NCBI RefSeq assembly: GCF_023716565.1 | Contig: NZ_CP071849.1 | Location: 1,674,001-1,738,000, forward strand | Length of the DNA stretch: 64,000 nt | From: Vibrio sp. SCSIO 43136 | GTDB taxonomy: Bacteria; Pseudomonadota; Gammaproteobacteria; Enterobacterales; Vibrionaceae | Direction of reading: 5' to 3' | Shown: positions 43,223-52,123 of the stretch, piece by piece | How the letters are laid out: each line of letters opens with the position of its first letter | Numbering within the stretch: position 1 is the first letter of the stretch | Position numbers and translations under genes: made by a program | Notes under the pieces: generated by a model | Told to the model about the DNA's origin: nothing | Databases searched by the model: none | The model's input: only the letters and a program-made list of their open reading frames with translations

Positions 43223-43645
43223 TTATTTGATAGGAACAACAAGGATATCGACGGGTGAGGCGTTAATCAGTTGCTTTGAATAAGAGATCAAACGGCTCCA
43301 GAAGTCATGATGATGGCCGCAAATCAGAAGATCTACGCCACTATCGTTGATCACTGGCTCCAATTTTCCACTTAGATCGCCTGTTCCCATGAATAGATGG
43401 GCCACTGGGCCTTCAAACTGCTGGGCCACGCTATGCAGTTTATCCACTGTGGCCGCATTGAATGGGAGATTGTCTTGTGTCGCCAGAATATCGACCACTT
43501 CGGGATAGATTTCCCCATGTAAACTATCAATATGAATCAATGAAACCCTTGCACCATTGGACTCGGCAATATTCTTTGCTCGTTCAAGGAGTACATCACA
43601 TTCTTCGGCGAGTTCCAGCGCAACTAAGATATGTCGGTATTTCAT
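43223..43645 (-). CDS. Universal stress protein (UspA family)
   Basis: The start is the ATG at 43645 (M-K-Y-R-H-I-L-V-A-L) behind GAGGG. The 140-residue protein has the Usp alpha/beta fold. The C-terminal G-x2-G-x9-G motif of ATP-binding Usps is incomplete (G-H-H-H-D-F-W-S-R), so it may belong to the non-ATP-binding UspA type. Usps act in stress survival; no partner gene is adjacent. Confidence 0.85.
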   Translation of the reverse strand: MKYRHILVALELAEECDVLLERAKNIAESNGARVSLIHIDSLHGEIYPEVVDILATQDNLPFNAATVDKLHSVAQQFEGPVAHLFMGTGDLSGKLEPVINDSGVDLLICGHHHDFWSRLISYSKQLINASPVDILVVPIK

Positions 43646-43775
43646 AACATTACCCTCTAAAGAGAACACCCTATAGATGTTATCTCCTTAGTCGCAAAGA
43701 TATTTGTACCCAACTCGCAAAATAGACTTAGCGTATTTGTTGGGTGGAAACTATTGAGAACTCAGACAAAACAAA

Positions 43776-43804
43776 AGGGCGATGCCATCCACTGCCACCG
43801 CCCT
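43776..43804 (-). terminator. Terminator after gltS
   Basis: Imperfect hairpin with outer arms AGGGCGATG / CACCGCCCT; on the - strand it is followed by TTTTGTTTTG. Confidence 0.6.
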
Positions 43805-43831
43805 GTGTTCAAGTGTCCGTTGTTTTTCCGA

Positions 43832-45085
43832 CTACCCTGCCCAAGATAAAAATGTTGGGATCATCACAGCATTTACGAGGTCGATAAAGAAGGCACAGAC
43901 TAACGGCACTACGATAAAAGCAAGCTTAGAGTAACCATATTTTGCCGACACTGCGGACATGTTCGCCATTGCCGTTGGGGTTGAGCCTAATGAAATGCCG
44001 CCAAAACCTGAACAGATCACCGCTGCATCATAGTTCCTCCCCATCGCAGGGAAAACAATGAAAATATTGACCAATACGGCAATGATGAACTGTGCGCCAA
44101 GAATGGTAAAAATTGGACCAGCTAAATCAATGAGAGTCCAAAGCTGCATACTCATCAAAGACATAGCCAAAAACGTCCCCAATGAAATGTCGGCGATCAA
44201 ATCTATAGCTTTGCTACGAGAAGGCCATTTTGTCCCCGTAATTCGAACATAAGATTTTGGCATCAAGTTGGTGATCAAAATACCGGCAAATAGGCAGGTC
44301 ACGAACAAAGGAAGCTGTAATCCCAATTCGGAAATTACTTCATTGAGTACAAACCCAAGTACCATGCAGATATGCAGTGCGTATACCGCATCTAGAAAGT
44401 CGTAACTGGTAATCGTATTCGACGCTGCATTCTCTTCGTCTTCCATTTCTGACATCGACGTATCATGTGGCTGCGGGTTTGAAGGCGTTAGGTTATGACG
44501 AGTCACCAAAAACTTCGCAATTGGCCCGCCCATTAAACTTGCCAAAATCAAACCAAAAGTTGCACTTGCGATACCAATTTCCATGGCACTTGCAACATTG
44601 TACTCCTCGGCAAATCTTGGCGCCCACGCAATCGCTGTCCCGTGTCCTCCAATCAAAGAAACACTGCCACTGAGCAAGCCAGAAACCGGGTCTAGCCCAA
44701 ATGCAGACGCAATGCCTATCCCTGTCAGGTTTTGCACCACCATATAGCCAATCGTGACACATAGAAGAAGAATCAGTGGTCTGCCGCCTTTAAACAGATC
44801 CTGCAAGCTTGCATTGATGCCAATGGTGGTGAAGAAATAGACCAATAACGCATCGCGGGCGGTGAGATCAAACTCAAGCTCAATAGAGGTAAAGGCGTAG
44901 AAGAGTGAAAACAACACGGAGAAGATCAACCCCCCTGTTACTGGCTCAGGAATACTAAAATTTTTGAGCGCAGCCACGGCGTTATTGACTCGACGGCCAA
45001 TGAACAGAACTAAGATACCAATGGTAACGGTGAAAAAAGAGCCTATTTCGACGAGATTATTAGAGATCTCTACGCTGTCAGACAT
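43832..45085 (-). CDS. gltS: Sodium/glutamate symporter
   Basis: A 417-residue membrane protein with two inverted five-helix halves and re-entrant loops (G-L-L-S-G-S-V-S-L-I-G-G-H-G-T and S-G-F-G-G-I-S-L-G-S-T-P-T-A), the GltS/ESS family pattern. It imports glutamate with Na+ at the inner membrane. It carries an acidic stretch between the halves (S-E-M-E-D-E-E-N). It is a single-gene unit with its own terminator. Confidence 0.9.
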   Translation of the reverse strand: MSDSVEISNNLVEIGSFFTVTIGILVLFIGRRVNNAVAALKNFSIPEPVTGGLIFSVLFSLFYAFTSIELEFDLTARDALLVYFFTTIGINASLQDLFKGGRPLILLLCVTIGYMVVQNLTGIGIASAFGLDPVSGLLSGSVSLIGGHGTAIAWAPRFAEEYNVASAMEIGIASATFGLILASLMGGPIAKFLVTRHNLTPSNPQPHDTSMSEMEDEENAASNTITSYDFLDAVYALHICMVLGFVLNEVISELGLQLPLFVTCLFAGILITNLMPKSYVRITGTKWPSRSKAIDLIADISLGTFLAMSLMSMQLWTLIDLAGPIFTILGAQFIIAVLVNIFIVFPAMGRNYDAAVICSGFGGISLGSTPTAMANMSAVSAKYGYSKLAFIVVPLVCAFFIDLVNAVMIPTFLSWAG

Positions 45086-45216
45086 AACAATTCCTTTTGT
45101 GCTGGCAAACTGATCAATGGAGTTATAAATCTTAATATATCGTTAATGCAATCAATTGCATCCTGTTTTAGTTATCTATTACTTACTTTGGTACCCAGTT
45201 CTCCCAGACAGCAAAA

Positions 45217-45241
45217 AGCCAGAGACCTAAGGCCTCTGGCT
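45217..45241 (-). terminator. Terminator of the C45-like hydrolase gene
   Basis: Stem AGCCAGAG / CTCTGGCT, 9-nt loop; followed by TTTTTGC on the - strand. Confidence 0.75.
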
Positions 45242-45271
45242 TCAACGATATCTATGCTATCTAACCTAGAA

Positions 45272-46459
45272 TTAGTAGTTAGTCATGTGTACAGGTTTGT
45301 GGTCTGCATCCGTTTGGAAGTATACGTCGACTTTCTTACCGTCTACTTTGTAGTAAGTGTTAGTTACTGTACCCATCATATCGCCACGGCCTTTCCAAAG
45401 TGGTTTGCTTTGAAGAAGCTTACGTACTTCTGACTCAGGTGTATCAACAGATGCCTTCGCCATGAAGCTTTCAGCAGCGTCTTGACGTGCAAGAGAGTGC
45501 GCTGCGAATGCTTCATCAACAAAGCTTGCTGGCTTGCTGTAGATAGAGTGGTTAGCGTGCGCTTTGTACTCGCCTTCAGAGTAGTTTACTTTCCCGCCGT
45601 AAGTGTTCTCGATGTTCATCGCAGGCGCATTAGCAGAAGCTACCGTGTAAGTGAAGAACGCTGTGTACTCTGGGTACTTGTCGAATACTGACTTGATGCC
45701 TGCGTAATCTTCAGCGTTATATACATCCCAGCTTAGGTAGAAAGAAGGCGTTGCTGTATCGCTTAGGATCTCTCCGCCGTCTTTTTCACGTAGCGTACCT
45801 TGGTCTGCCATGGTGTTCATCGTCATTACTTGAGCGCCTTTAGTTACACCACCGTAAGGGATTAGACCGGCCCAAGTTTGGATTAGGCGAGTTTTGCCGT
45901 CGGTGTCTGTGTGCTTAAGCATCAGCAGACCAGTGTAGTTAACACCCATGTAGTCAAAGTTAGATGCAGCCCAAGCTATATCACCAGAAGCCGCTACCGC
46001 CATAGAAGTGCATTTTGCTGGAGCAGAAGCATCGTGAGCTGGTTTTTCAGCCTGTAGGAAACCCATACCGCCGTTGCGCTGAGACTCTAGAATCGCTTCG
46101 TCAGACATCGCTACTGCAAGAAGCAGGTTAGGATTCTTGTTTAGCTGCTCAGCAAGACCACGGATGTATGAAGCTGACTCTGGGCTAGCTTTTTCAAGCT
46201 TTGCGAATACTTGTTGGTCATCAAAAGACTTAGATAGAGACTCAGCGCTTAGGCCTGGAAGCATTTGACCTAGAGTGTCGCTGAAACGCTCGATTGCGCT
46301 TTCAACTTGATCACCCGCTACTTCACCAACGTGCTTACCTAGCTCGTAAGTAGAACCTGTGAATTGAACTTCACCAATTTGGTCAGTGTGTTGGATAAGT
46401 TCTGCGTTAGCGTTTAGAGCAACTACAGATAACAGCGAAGCTAGAAGCGTCTTTTTCAT
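45272..46459 (-). CDS. Exported C45-family Ntn-hydrolase-like protein
   Basis: A 395-residue protein with a signal peptide (cleavage after A-N-A, residue 19). The C-T-S-M-A-V-A motif puts the putative nucleophile at Cys150, as in acyl-CoA:6-aminopenicillanate acyltransferase-type (peptidase C45) Ntn hydrolases, which expose the Cys by self-cleavage. W-A-A-S-N-F-D-Y and M-N-T-M-A-D-Q-G fit the family. It may hydrolyse an amide or acyl bond in the periplasm. Codon use is strongly biased toward common codons, suggesting high expression. A perfect inverted repeat lies 65 bp upstream. Confidence 0.8.
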   Translation of the reverse strand: MKKTLLASLLSVVALNANAELIQHTDQIGEVQFTGSTYELGKHVGEVAGDQVESAIERFSDTLGQMLPGLSAESLSKSFDDQQVFAKLEKASPESASYIRGLAEQLNKNPNLLLAVAMSDEAILESQRNGGMGFLQAEKPAHDASAPAKCTSMAVAASGDIAWAASNFDYMGVNYTGLLMLKHTDTDGKTRLIQTWAGLIPYGGVTKGAQVMTMNTMADQGTLREKDGGEILSDTATPSFYLSWDVYNAEDYAGIKSVFDKYPEYTAFFTYTVASANAPAMNIENTYGGKVNYSEGEYKAHANHSIYSKPASFVDEAFAAHSLARQDAAESFMAKASVDTPESEVRKLLQSKPLWKGRGDMMGTVTNTYYKVDGKKVDVYFQTDADHKPVHMTNY

Positions 46460-46524
46460 GATGTCCTCTCAAGGAGATGTTTTTGTAAGATGGGTTCATC
46501 ATAGAAGAGGATTTACGACTAATG

Positions 46525-46555
46525 TTTACTAGAGTTTTTAGTGAACTCTAGTAAA
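46525..46555. promoter_or_regulatory. Perfect inverted repeat upstream of the C45-like gene
   Basis: TTTACTAGAGTT-N7-AACTCTAGTAAA, 12-bp arms. Located in the 301-bp divergent region that otherwise shows only AT-rich sequence. Probable operator for an unlinked regulator. Confidence 0.55.
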
Positions 46556-46760
46556 GGTAAGAAATCAAATTAGTTCCATTTTTTAGATAATAGTTAGGCT
46601 TTATTCTTTTGTGAAACCTTACTTTTTACTTATAAGTATCATAATTTACCTTTATACCCAAAATCGCTACTTTTGAACCGTTCATTATTAATGAAGTGGC
46701 TTAACGTTCAATATATAATGACAGCTAAGACACCATGCAATTTGTGCTAAAGGATAGAAA

Positions 46761-47399
46761 ATGAATAAAGACGCCGCTGCCGAGCTCGGCCAGCTGATCG
46801 TTTCCCAAGATGAGTTGATGACCATTCTTGCGAACAACCTATCGGCATTAGATAACTATCCTCACCTAAAAGCCCATGTTGCGAAGAAAAACCCCAATAC
46901 TCATGCCTATCACAAACTCAGTGCTGAAAAGAAGAAAGAGTTCTTTGCCGTCTACGATGAACGTTTGTTTTGGTTGACCTATGAAGTTGCTCAAGGGCTC
47001 TATCACGACCAAAAACTCGACTTTTTAATAGAGCGTGCGGCTTTGCTCGTGGGTGATGACATACCTAAGCTCAATAGTCTTACTATTGAAGATATTGGTG
47101 TCGAGATTATGGTGAAGTACCTCAACATGATTTCCAATACCATGATATCAAACTCAGATAAGCGCCCATCTTTTCCTTGGATGGCAGAAAAAGGCCGTTG
47201 GGATCCGAAGTTCTGGGCTAACGCCCACCTAGCGTATGATGCGTGGCGTGATGGGTATTCAAGCCACTACAAGCTCGATAACTGGTGTAAAGATCAGCTT
47301 GACTGCCGCGCACCGCAGTCGTGCATCAAGTTCTTTAAGTCGTTCGGGGATCCGAGAAAACTGCCTGAGTGGGCGGACAAATATAGTGATAACTTGTAA
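46761..47399 (+). CDS. Hypothetical cytoplasmic protein (212 aa)
   Basis: The ATG follows AAAGGATAG. The 212-residue protein is helical, soluble and without signal. The C-terminal region has W-C-K-D-Q-L-D-C and a Trp-rich stretch (F-P-W-M-A-E-K-G-R-W-D-P-K-F-W). No domain was recognised. It ends at a terminator shared with the convergent lipoprotein gene. Function unknown. Confidence 0.7.
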   Translation: MNKDAAAELGQLIVSQDELMTILANNLSALDNYPHLKAHVAKKNPNTHAYHKLSAEKKKEFFAVYDERLFWLTYEVAQGLYHDQKLDFLIERAALLVGDDIPKLNSLTIEDIGVEIMVKYLNMISNTMISNSDKRPSFPWMAEKGRWDPKFWANAHLAYDAWRDGYSSHYKLDNWCKDQLDCRAPQSCIKFFKSFGDPRKLPEWADKYSDNL

Positions 47400-47408
47400 T
47401 TTTCAACA

Positions 47409-47436
47409 AACAAAGCCAGCGATTGCTGGCTTTGTT
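47409..47436. terminator. Bidirectional terminator
   Basis: AACAAAGCCAGC / GCTGGCTTTGTT, loop GATT, between convergent genes. Confidence 0.85.
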
Positions 47437-47454
47437 TTATCAAGAGTTGCTCAA

Positions 47455-48837
47455 TTAGAACAAGCTTGATTTGATGTTATCGAAATAAGCTTCGTTAGCG
47501 TTACCGCTGTTATCACCCGTATACAAGGTTAATTGAGTCGGGATATTGGCCGAGTCTAAGCCTGTTGCCGATTGCGAGATACCATCACCCACTTTAGTAC
47601 CATTCAAAGTGACATCAAATGAACCACCAGACCACGCTAAGTCAATAGTGTGCCAAGTGTCTGCGGTAATTTGGTCTGCGGCAATATCGGTATCAGTTGA
47701 ACCTGACTCGTACTCAAGGTCATCGCCATTAATTCTCAATTCAAAATAGCGATCCGAGTTATTTTTGCCCGTACCAACATTAATATATGTCACCTTAGTG
47801 TTGCCCGCTGGTACATAAACATCAAACGAAACACTGCCAGAGCTTGCTGCACCACTCGTGAATGAACGCATTGCGAATGGTTTGGTCGAGCTATCGAAGT
47901 CTGCAATGTGCAGTGAGTTCGCCCCACTATTTGAGAATGTGCTGCTTACTGCTGCCAGTGTGTTAGTACCATCGACATTAGCGACAGACCAAGAGGAACT
48001 AGCGGCATCAATCTGAGTGCCAGACGTGTACGAATCGAAGTCCTCCGTTACCACTTCACCGCCACCACTTGAACCAGAAGGTGAGTAAACCGTTGCTTGG
48101 CTCGAGTTACTGTTATAGCCATGAACAGTAAGAGCATCTCCAGCTGAATAACTTTCAAAATCATCAGAGAACACTTCAACACCCTGATCTGATATAACGA
48201 TATCATCCACTAAAAGCTCATGATCTGACTCGCCGTCATTGTCGCCTAGTTTAAACGCAACAACAGTTACCGCTGTCTGATCGCGACTGTCAAATGGACC
48301 ATAAGTCGTGACGCCACCATCAAGAGAGAATGAGTAGGTTAACTGATCCCAAGTAGCCTGGAACTTGATTTCCTCTCCGGTAGGATAGGTAACGTTCTCT
48401 CCATTAACCTGAAGATTCTGTTGAGAACCGCTACTGTCTCGATACTTAACAACACCCCCAGTTAAAATAATGTCACCGTGCATGTTGCTAGAAGAAGTGC
48501 CGCTTGAATATAGAGAAACGTATACTGAATTAACGATGTCACTACCCGTTGCCTCGGTATCTTCATCTGCTTGTACCAATAAGGTTGCAGTGAGAGAACC
48601 TTCCACAATAGAAGCCACTGATGCTTGTTCTTCTAACTTGATTCTCAGTTCACCAGTATCTTTGCTGTCCCCATCTTCAATACTGCCAAGCGTATCCAAT
48701 ATTTGAGCGACCAAGTTAGTTTCGACAGGATCCACCGCAGGGTCAGAGCTTTCGGAAATCACGGTTGGACCATTACAACCCGCTAATGCCATTGCCGTGA
48801 TTAGGCCAGCAGCCAGTTTCGTCAATTTAAAATCCAT
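47455..48837 (-). CDS. Lipoprotein with two lectin-like beta-sandwich domains
   Basis: A 460-residue lipoprotein (L-A-G-C, lipid Cys21). Residues about 40-250 and 280-460 each look like concanavalin/LamG-type beta-sandwiches, joined by a Ser/Gly-rich linker (S-P-S-G-S-S-G-G-G). Both contain D-D-F-E-S-Y or E-D-F-D-S-Y openings. No catalytic residues of a polysaccharide lyase were seen. Similar modules accompany alginate lyases in vibrios, and the gene is divergent from the PL15 lyase, so a surface alginate-binding role is plausible but unproven. The N-terminal leader is acidic and low complexity. Confidence 0.7.
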   Translation of the reverse strand: MDFKLTKLAAGLITAMALAGCNGPTVISESSDPAVDPVETNLVAQILDTLGSIEDGDSKDTGELRIKLEEQASVASIVEGSLTATLLVQADEDTEATGSDIVNSVYVSLYSSGTSSSNMHGDIILTGGVVKYRDSSGSQQNLQVNGENVTYPTGEEIKFQATWDQLTYSFSLDGGVTTYGPFDSRDQTAVTVVAFKLGDNDGESDHELLVDDIVISDQGVEVFSDDFESYSAGDALTVHGYNSNSSQATVYSPSGSSGGGEVVTEDFDSYTSGTQIDAASSSWSVANVDGTNTLAAVSSTFSNSGANSLHIADFDSSTKPFAMRSFTSGAASSGSVSFDVYVPAGNTKVTYINVGTGKNNSDRYFELRINGDDLEYESGSTDTDIAADQITADTWHTIDLAWSGGSFDVTLNGTKVGDGISQSATGLDSANIPTQLTLYTGDNSGNANEAYFDNIKSSLF

Positions 48838-49145
48838 TTTTTAATTCCTTACTGTAGGGTCAGAACTCTTGAGTTATTTTATTAATGTATTATTAAATAC
48901 GCAACATAATTTATCCTAATGACTGTTAACCTTGGCTGCGAGATCCTTGTTCAAAAAAACCACGGTCACTCACAAAAGTCGCTAGTATTTGCGAAAAAGC
49001 TGTGATCTACGCAAAGTTATAATGACTAAAACGTTAGTAAGAGAGGGATGTGTAGGTATTTCCGTCCGAAAATGGTCAAATGAAGTAAGCTGATTTGAAG
49101 TTTTATCCAAAAACTGTGATGTGGGACATTTATCTTTTCAATTCA

Positions 49146-49158
49146 ATTGTCATACAAT
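49146..49158. promoter_or_regulatory. FadR-subfamily GntR-type site upstream of PL15
   Basis: ATTGT-CAT-ACAAT, which fits the T-N-G-T-N3-A-C-N-A consensus of FadR-subfamily GntR regulators, 55 bp before the lyase start. No GntR gene is in the window. The 375-bp divergent region is otherwise AT-rich without a recognisable small gene. Confidence 0.55.
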
Positions 49159-49212
49159 ACGAGCATTAAAGATTTAAACCTTTCCCAATTACCCGAATAA
49201 GAGAGTCCGCCA

Positions 49213-51291
49213 ATGAGCAGCCAAAAGTCTCTTGATGCAATCAGGAAGATGAAGCTGGAGAATGATACTTCAGCAGGAAACCTTGTCGATCTACTACCAA
49301 TCGAAGTACAAAAGCGTGATTTCGATTTGTCATTCCTAGATAACCTGAGCGAAGCACGCCCGCGTCTGCTTGTTCAAGCGGATGATCTAGAAGCATTCAA
49401 AGCAGCAGTAAAAGCAGACGAATCACACTGCATGTTCGATGACTTCTTCAATAACTCAACTAAGAAGTTCCTAGATACCGAACCATATGCAGAGCCACAG
49501 CCATACCCAGAAGAGACTGTGGGTAAAGCATCTCTATGGCGTCCTTACTGGCGCCAAATGTACGTTGATTGCCAGATGGCTCTTAACGCAACGCGTAACC
49601 TAGCAATTGCAGGTATCGTAAAGGAAGATGAAGAGCTAATTGCAAAAGCAAAAGCTTGGACCCTACAGCTTTCTACGTACGATCCTGAAGGCGTAACTTC
49701 TCGTGGTTACAACGATGAAGCAGCATTCCGTGTAATCGCAGCAATGGCTTGGGGTTACGACTGGCTACACGCTCACTTCACAGCTGAAGAGCGTCAGCAA
49801 GTTCAAGATGCACTAATTGAGCGTCTAGACGAGATCATGCACCACCTGAAAGTGACGGTTGACCTACTGAACAACCCACTCAACAGCCACGGTGTTCGTT
49901 CGATCTCTTCTGCAATCATTCCGACTTGTATTGCGCTATACCATGACCACCCGAAAGCGGGCGAGTACATTGCATACGCACTAGAGTACTACGCAGTGCA
50001 CTACCCACCATGGGGCGGTGAAGACGGCGGTTGGGCAGAAGGTCCAGACTACTGGAACACCCAGACAGCATTCCTAGGCGAAGCATTCGACCTACTGAAA
50101 GCGTACTGTGGCGTAGATATGTTCAACAAGACTTTCTACGAAAACACCGGTGATTTCCCATTGTACTGTATGCCTGTTCACTCAAAGCGTGCGAGCTTCT
50201 GTGACCAGTCTTCAATCGGTGATTTCCCAGGTCTTAAACTGGCTTACAACATCAAGCACTACGCGGGTGTCAACCAGAAGCCTGAGTACGTTTGGTACTA
50301 CAACCAGCTAAAAGGTCGTGATACTGAAGCGCATACTAAATTCTACAACTTCGGTTGGTGGGACTTCGGTTACGACGATCTTCGCTTCAACATCCTATGG
50401 GATGCACCAGAAGAGAAAGCTCCGTCGAACGATCCACTACTGAAAGTATTCCCAATCACGGGTTGGGCGGCGTTCCACAACAAGATGACTGAGCGTGATA
50501 ACCACATCCACATGGTATTCAAATGTTCACCATTTGGTTCTATCTCTCACTCACACGGTGACCAGAACGCATTCACACTACACGCATTTGGCGAGACCCT
50601 AGCATCAATCACTGGCTACTACGGTGGCTTCGGTGTAGATATGCACACTAAGTGGCGTCGTCAAACGTTCTCGAAGAACCTGCCTCTATTCGGTGGCAAA
50701 GGTCAGTACGGCGAGAACAAAAACACCGGTTACGAAAACCACCAAGACCGTTACTGTATCGAAGCGGGCGGCACAATCTCTGACTACGACACTGAGTCTG
50801 ACGTGAAGATGGTTGAAGGTGACGCGACAGCTTCTTACAAGTACTTCGTACCAGAGATCGAGTCTTACAAGCGTAAGATCTGGTTCGTACAGGGCAAAGT
50901 ATTCGTAATGCAAGACAAGGCAACACTTTCTGAAGAGAAAGACATGACTTGGCTAATGCACACGACTTTCGCTAACGAAGTGGCTGAGAAATCTTTCGCT
51001 ATCCGTGGTGAAAAAGCGAACCTAAACGTTCAATTTATCAACGAGTCTCAAGACAACATTCTGTCAGTGAAGAACGTTGAAGGCTTCGGCGAAGTTGACC
51101 CATACGAGTACCAAGATCTAGAGATCCACCGTCACGTAGAAGTTGAGTTCGGCGCTGCAAAAGAACACAACATCCTAACGCTTCTAGTTCCTAACAAGAA
51201 CGAAGGCGAGCAGGTTGAGGTTTCTCATAAGATTGAAGGCAACACTCTGCTGCTATCGGTAGATGGTGAGACCGTTTCTATCGAGCTTTAA
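49213..51291 (+). CDS. oalA: PL15 oligoalginate lyase (exolytic)
   Basis: A 692-residue protein without signal peptide, with an (alpha/alpha)6 toroid followed by a heparinase II/III-like beta-sandwich. His226 in N-S-H-G-V-R and Tyr280 in G-P-D-Y-W are spaced exactly like the catalytic His311/Tyr365 pair of the PL15 exolyase Atu3025. The S-H-S-H-G-D-Q-N motif (His446, His448) is typical of PL15/PL17. It degrades oligoalginate in the cytoplasm to unsaturated monomer, which becomes 4-deoxy-5-hexoseulose uronate. Codon use is very biased, suggesting high expression. Other alginate genes must lie elsewhere; a terminator follows. Confidence 0.88.
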   Translation: MSSQKSLDAIRKMKLENDTSAGNLVDLLPIEVQKRDFDLSFLDNLSEARPRLLVQADDLEAFKAAVKADESHCMFDDFFNNSTKKFLDTEPYAEPQPYPEETVGKASLWRPYWRQMYVDCQMALNATRNLAIAGIVKEDEELIAKAKAWTLQLSTYDPEGVTSRGYNDEAAFRVIAAMAWGYDWLHAHFTAEERQQVQDALIERLDEIMHHLKVTVDLLNNPLNSHGVRSISSAIIPTCIALYHDHPKAGEYIAYALEYYAVHYPPWGGEDGGWAEGPDYWNTQTAFLGEAFDLLKAYCGVDMFNKTFYENTGDFPLYCMPVHSKRASFCDQSSIGDFPGLKLAYNIKHYAGVNQKPEYVWYYNQLKGRDTEAHTKFYNFGWWDFGYDDLRFNILWDAPEEKAPSNDPLLKVFPITGWAAFHNKMTERDNHIHMVFKCSPFGSISHSHGDQNAFTLHAFGETLASITGYYGGFGVDMHTKWRRQTFSKNLPLFGGKGQYGENKNTGYENHQDRYCIEAGGTISDYDTESDVKMVEGDATASYKYFVPEIESYKRKIWFVQGKVFVMQDKATLSEEKDMTWLMHTTFANEVAEKSFAIRGEKANLNVQFINESQDNILSVKNVEGFGEVDPYEYQDLEIHRHVEVEFGAAKEHNILTLLVPNKNEGEQVEVSHKIEGNTLLLSVDGETVSIEL

Positions 51292-51357
51292 TCGCTGGAC
51301 AAGAATTAAAACCTTCGTTAGGTGTTAGTCGTATTTCCCTAGCGAAGGTGTCTATTC

Positions 51358-51391
51358 AAATGCCCTGATTTGTATAAATCAGGGCATTTTT
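51358..51391 (+). terminator. Terminator after oalA
   Basis: AAATGCCCTGATTT / AAATCAGGGCATTT, loop GTAT, then TT. Confidence 0.88.
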
Positions 51392-51421
51392 GTAAACAAG
51401 AAGATAATATCAGAATTGGGA

Positions 51422-52021
51422 TTACTTCTCGCAATACCGCTCCTCGTTAGGAAGCAGAAATGAAACAGATCCATCTTGTAAGTGGTTATACCAAATATAT
51501 GCTTTTGTTCGAACCTTAGTATTATGAGTTAGAGCTTTAATTACCTTGGATATGTTTGTTTGTTCTCTAGACGGAATTTTTAGATAATTCATACAGGATA
51601 TAACCTTCAAATATTCATCTCCCAGTTTAATGGCGAACTTTCTATTTTCTTCACTATCTTCACTTAGATCATACTGTAGGTGAGCTTGGAAGTGCCTAGC
51701 ATTTTGTTTGATTACATTACGTATAGGAGTCGAGACTTCTAGTGCTTCGATAAATGCTTCAATATCATCCCTTATTCCATCACCATTCTCATCTGGACCA
51801 GATAATGAATCACTGCGGTCTAATATATGTTCAAATCGCTCATACAAAACTCCAAACTGCCTATCAATACTTTCTTGATCCAAAAGCAATTGACGGAGCT
51901 CTTCTGATTTTTCAATTTTTTCTACAACTACACCTTTATCCTTAGATGCAGATTGAACAGTCGATAAATTAGCCCCCAATAGCCCTACTGACAAAGCCAA
52001 CAATATAATTCCCTTAGCCAC
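51422..52021 (-). CDS. Exported protein with EF-hand-like loop, GTG start
   Basis: An ATG at 52033 lacks a ribosome-binding site, but the codons after it contain GGAGGTGA followed by a GTG at 52021, so translation most likely begins at that GTG. The 199-residue product then has a clean signal peptide (M-A-K-G-I-I-L-L-A-L). A D-E-N-G-D-G-I-R-D-D-I-E segment resembles a calcium-binding EF-hand/dockerin loop. The rest is helical, with two C-terminal Cys. Family not identified. Base composition is more AT-rich than its neighbours. Confidence 0.7.
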   Translation of the reverse strand: MAKGIILLALSVGLLGANLSTVQSASKDKGVVVEKIEKSEELRQLLLDQESIDRQFGVLYERFEHILDRSDSLSGPDENGDGIRDDIEAFIEALEVSTPIRNVIKQNARHFQAHLQYDLSEDSEENRKFAIKLGDEYLKVISCMNYLKIPSREQTNISKVIKALTHNTKVRTKAYIWYNHLQDGSVSFLLPNEERYCEK

Positions 52022-52123
52022 GGTCACCTCCATTTATTTTCTACTATTCTAGTCATCCCTTATAGTTTTATACAGAGCTCTAGTTCAATAAAAAGCCATG
52101 TGAGATATTGCCTATTATCTCTG

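Noticed and set aside
48384..48400. GTAACGTT in the lectin-like lipoprotein gene
   Set aside because: Only a half match to the operator; second half-site diverges.
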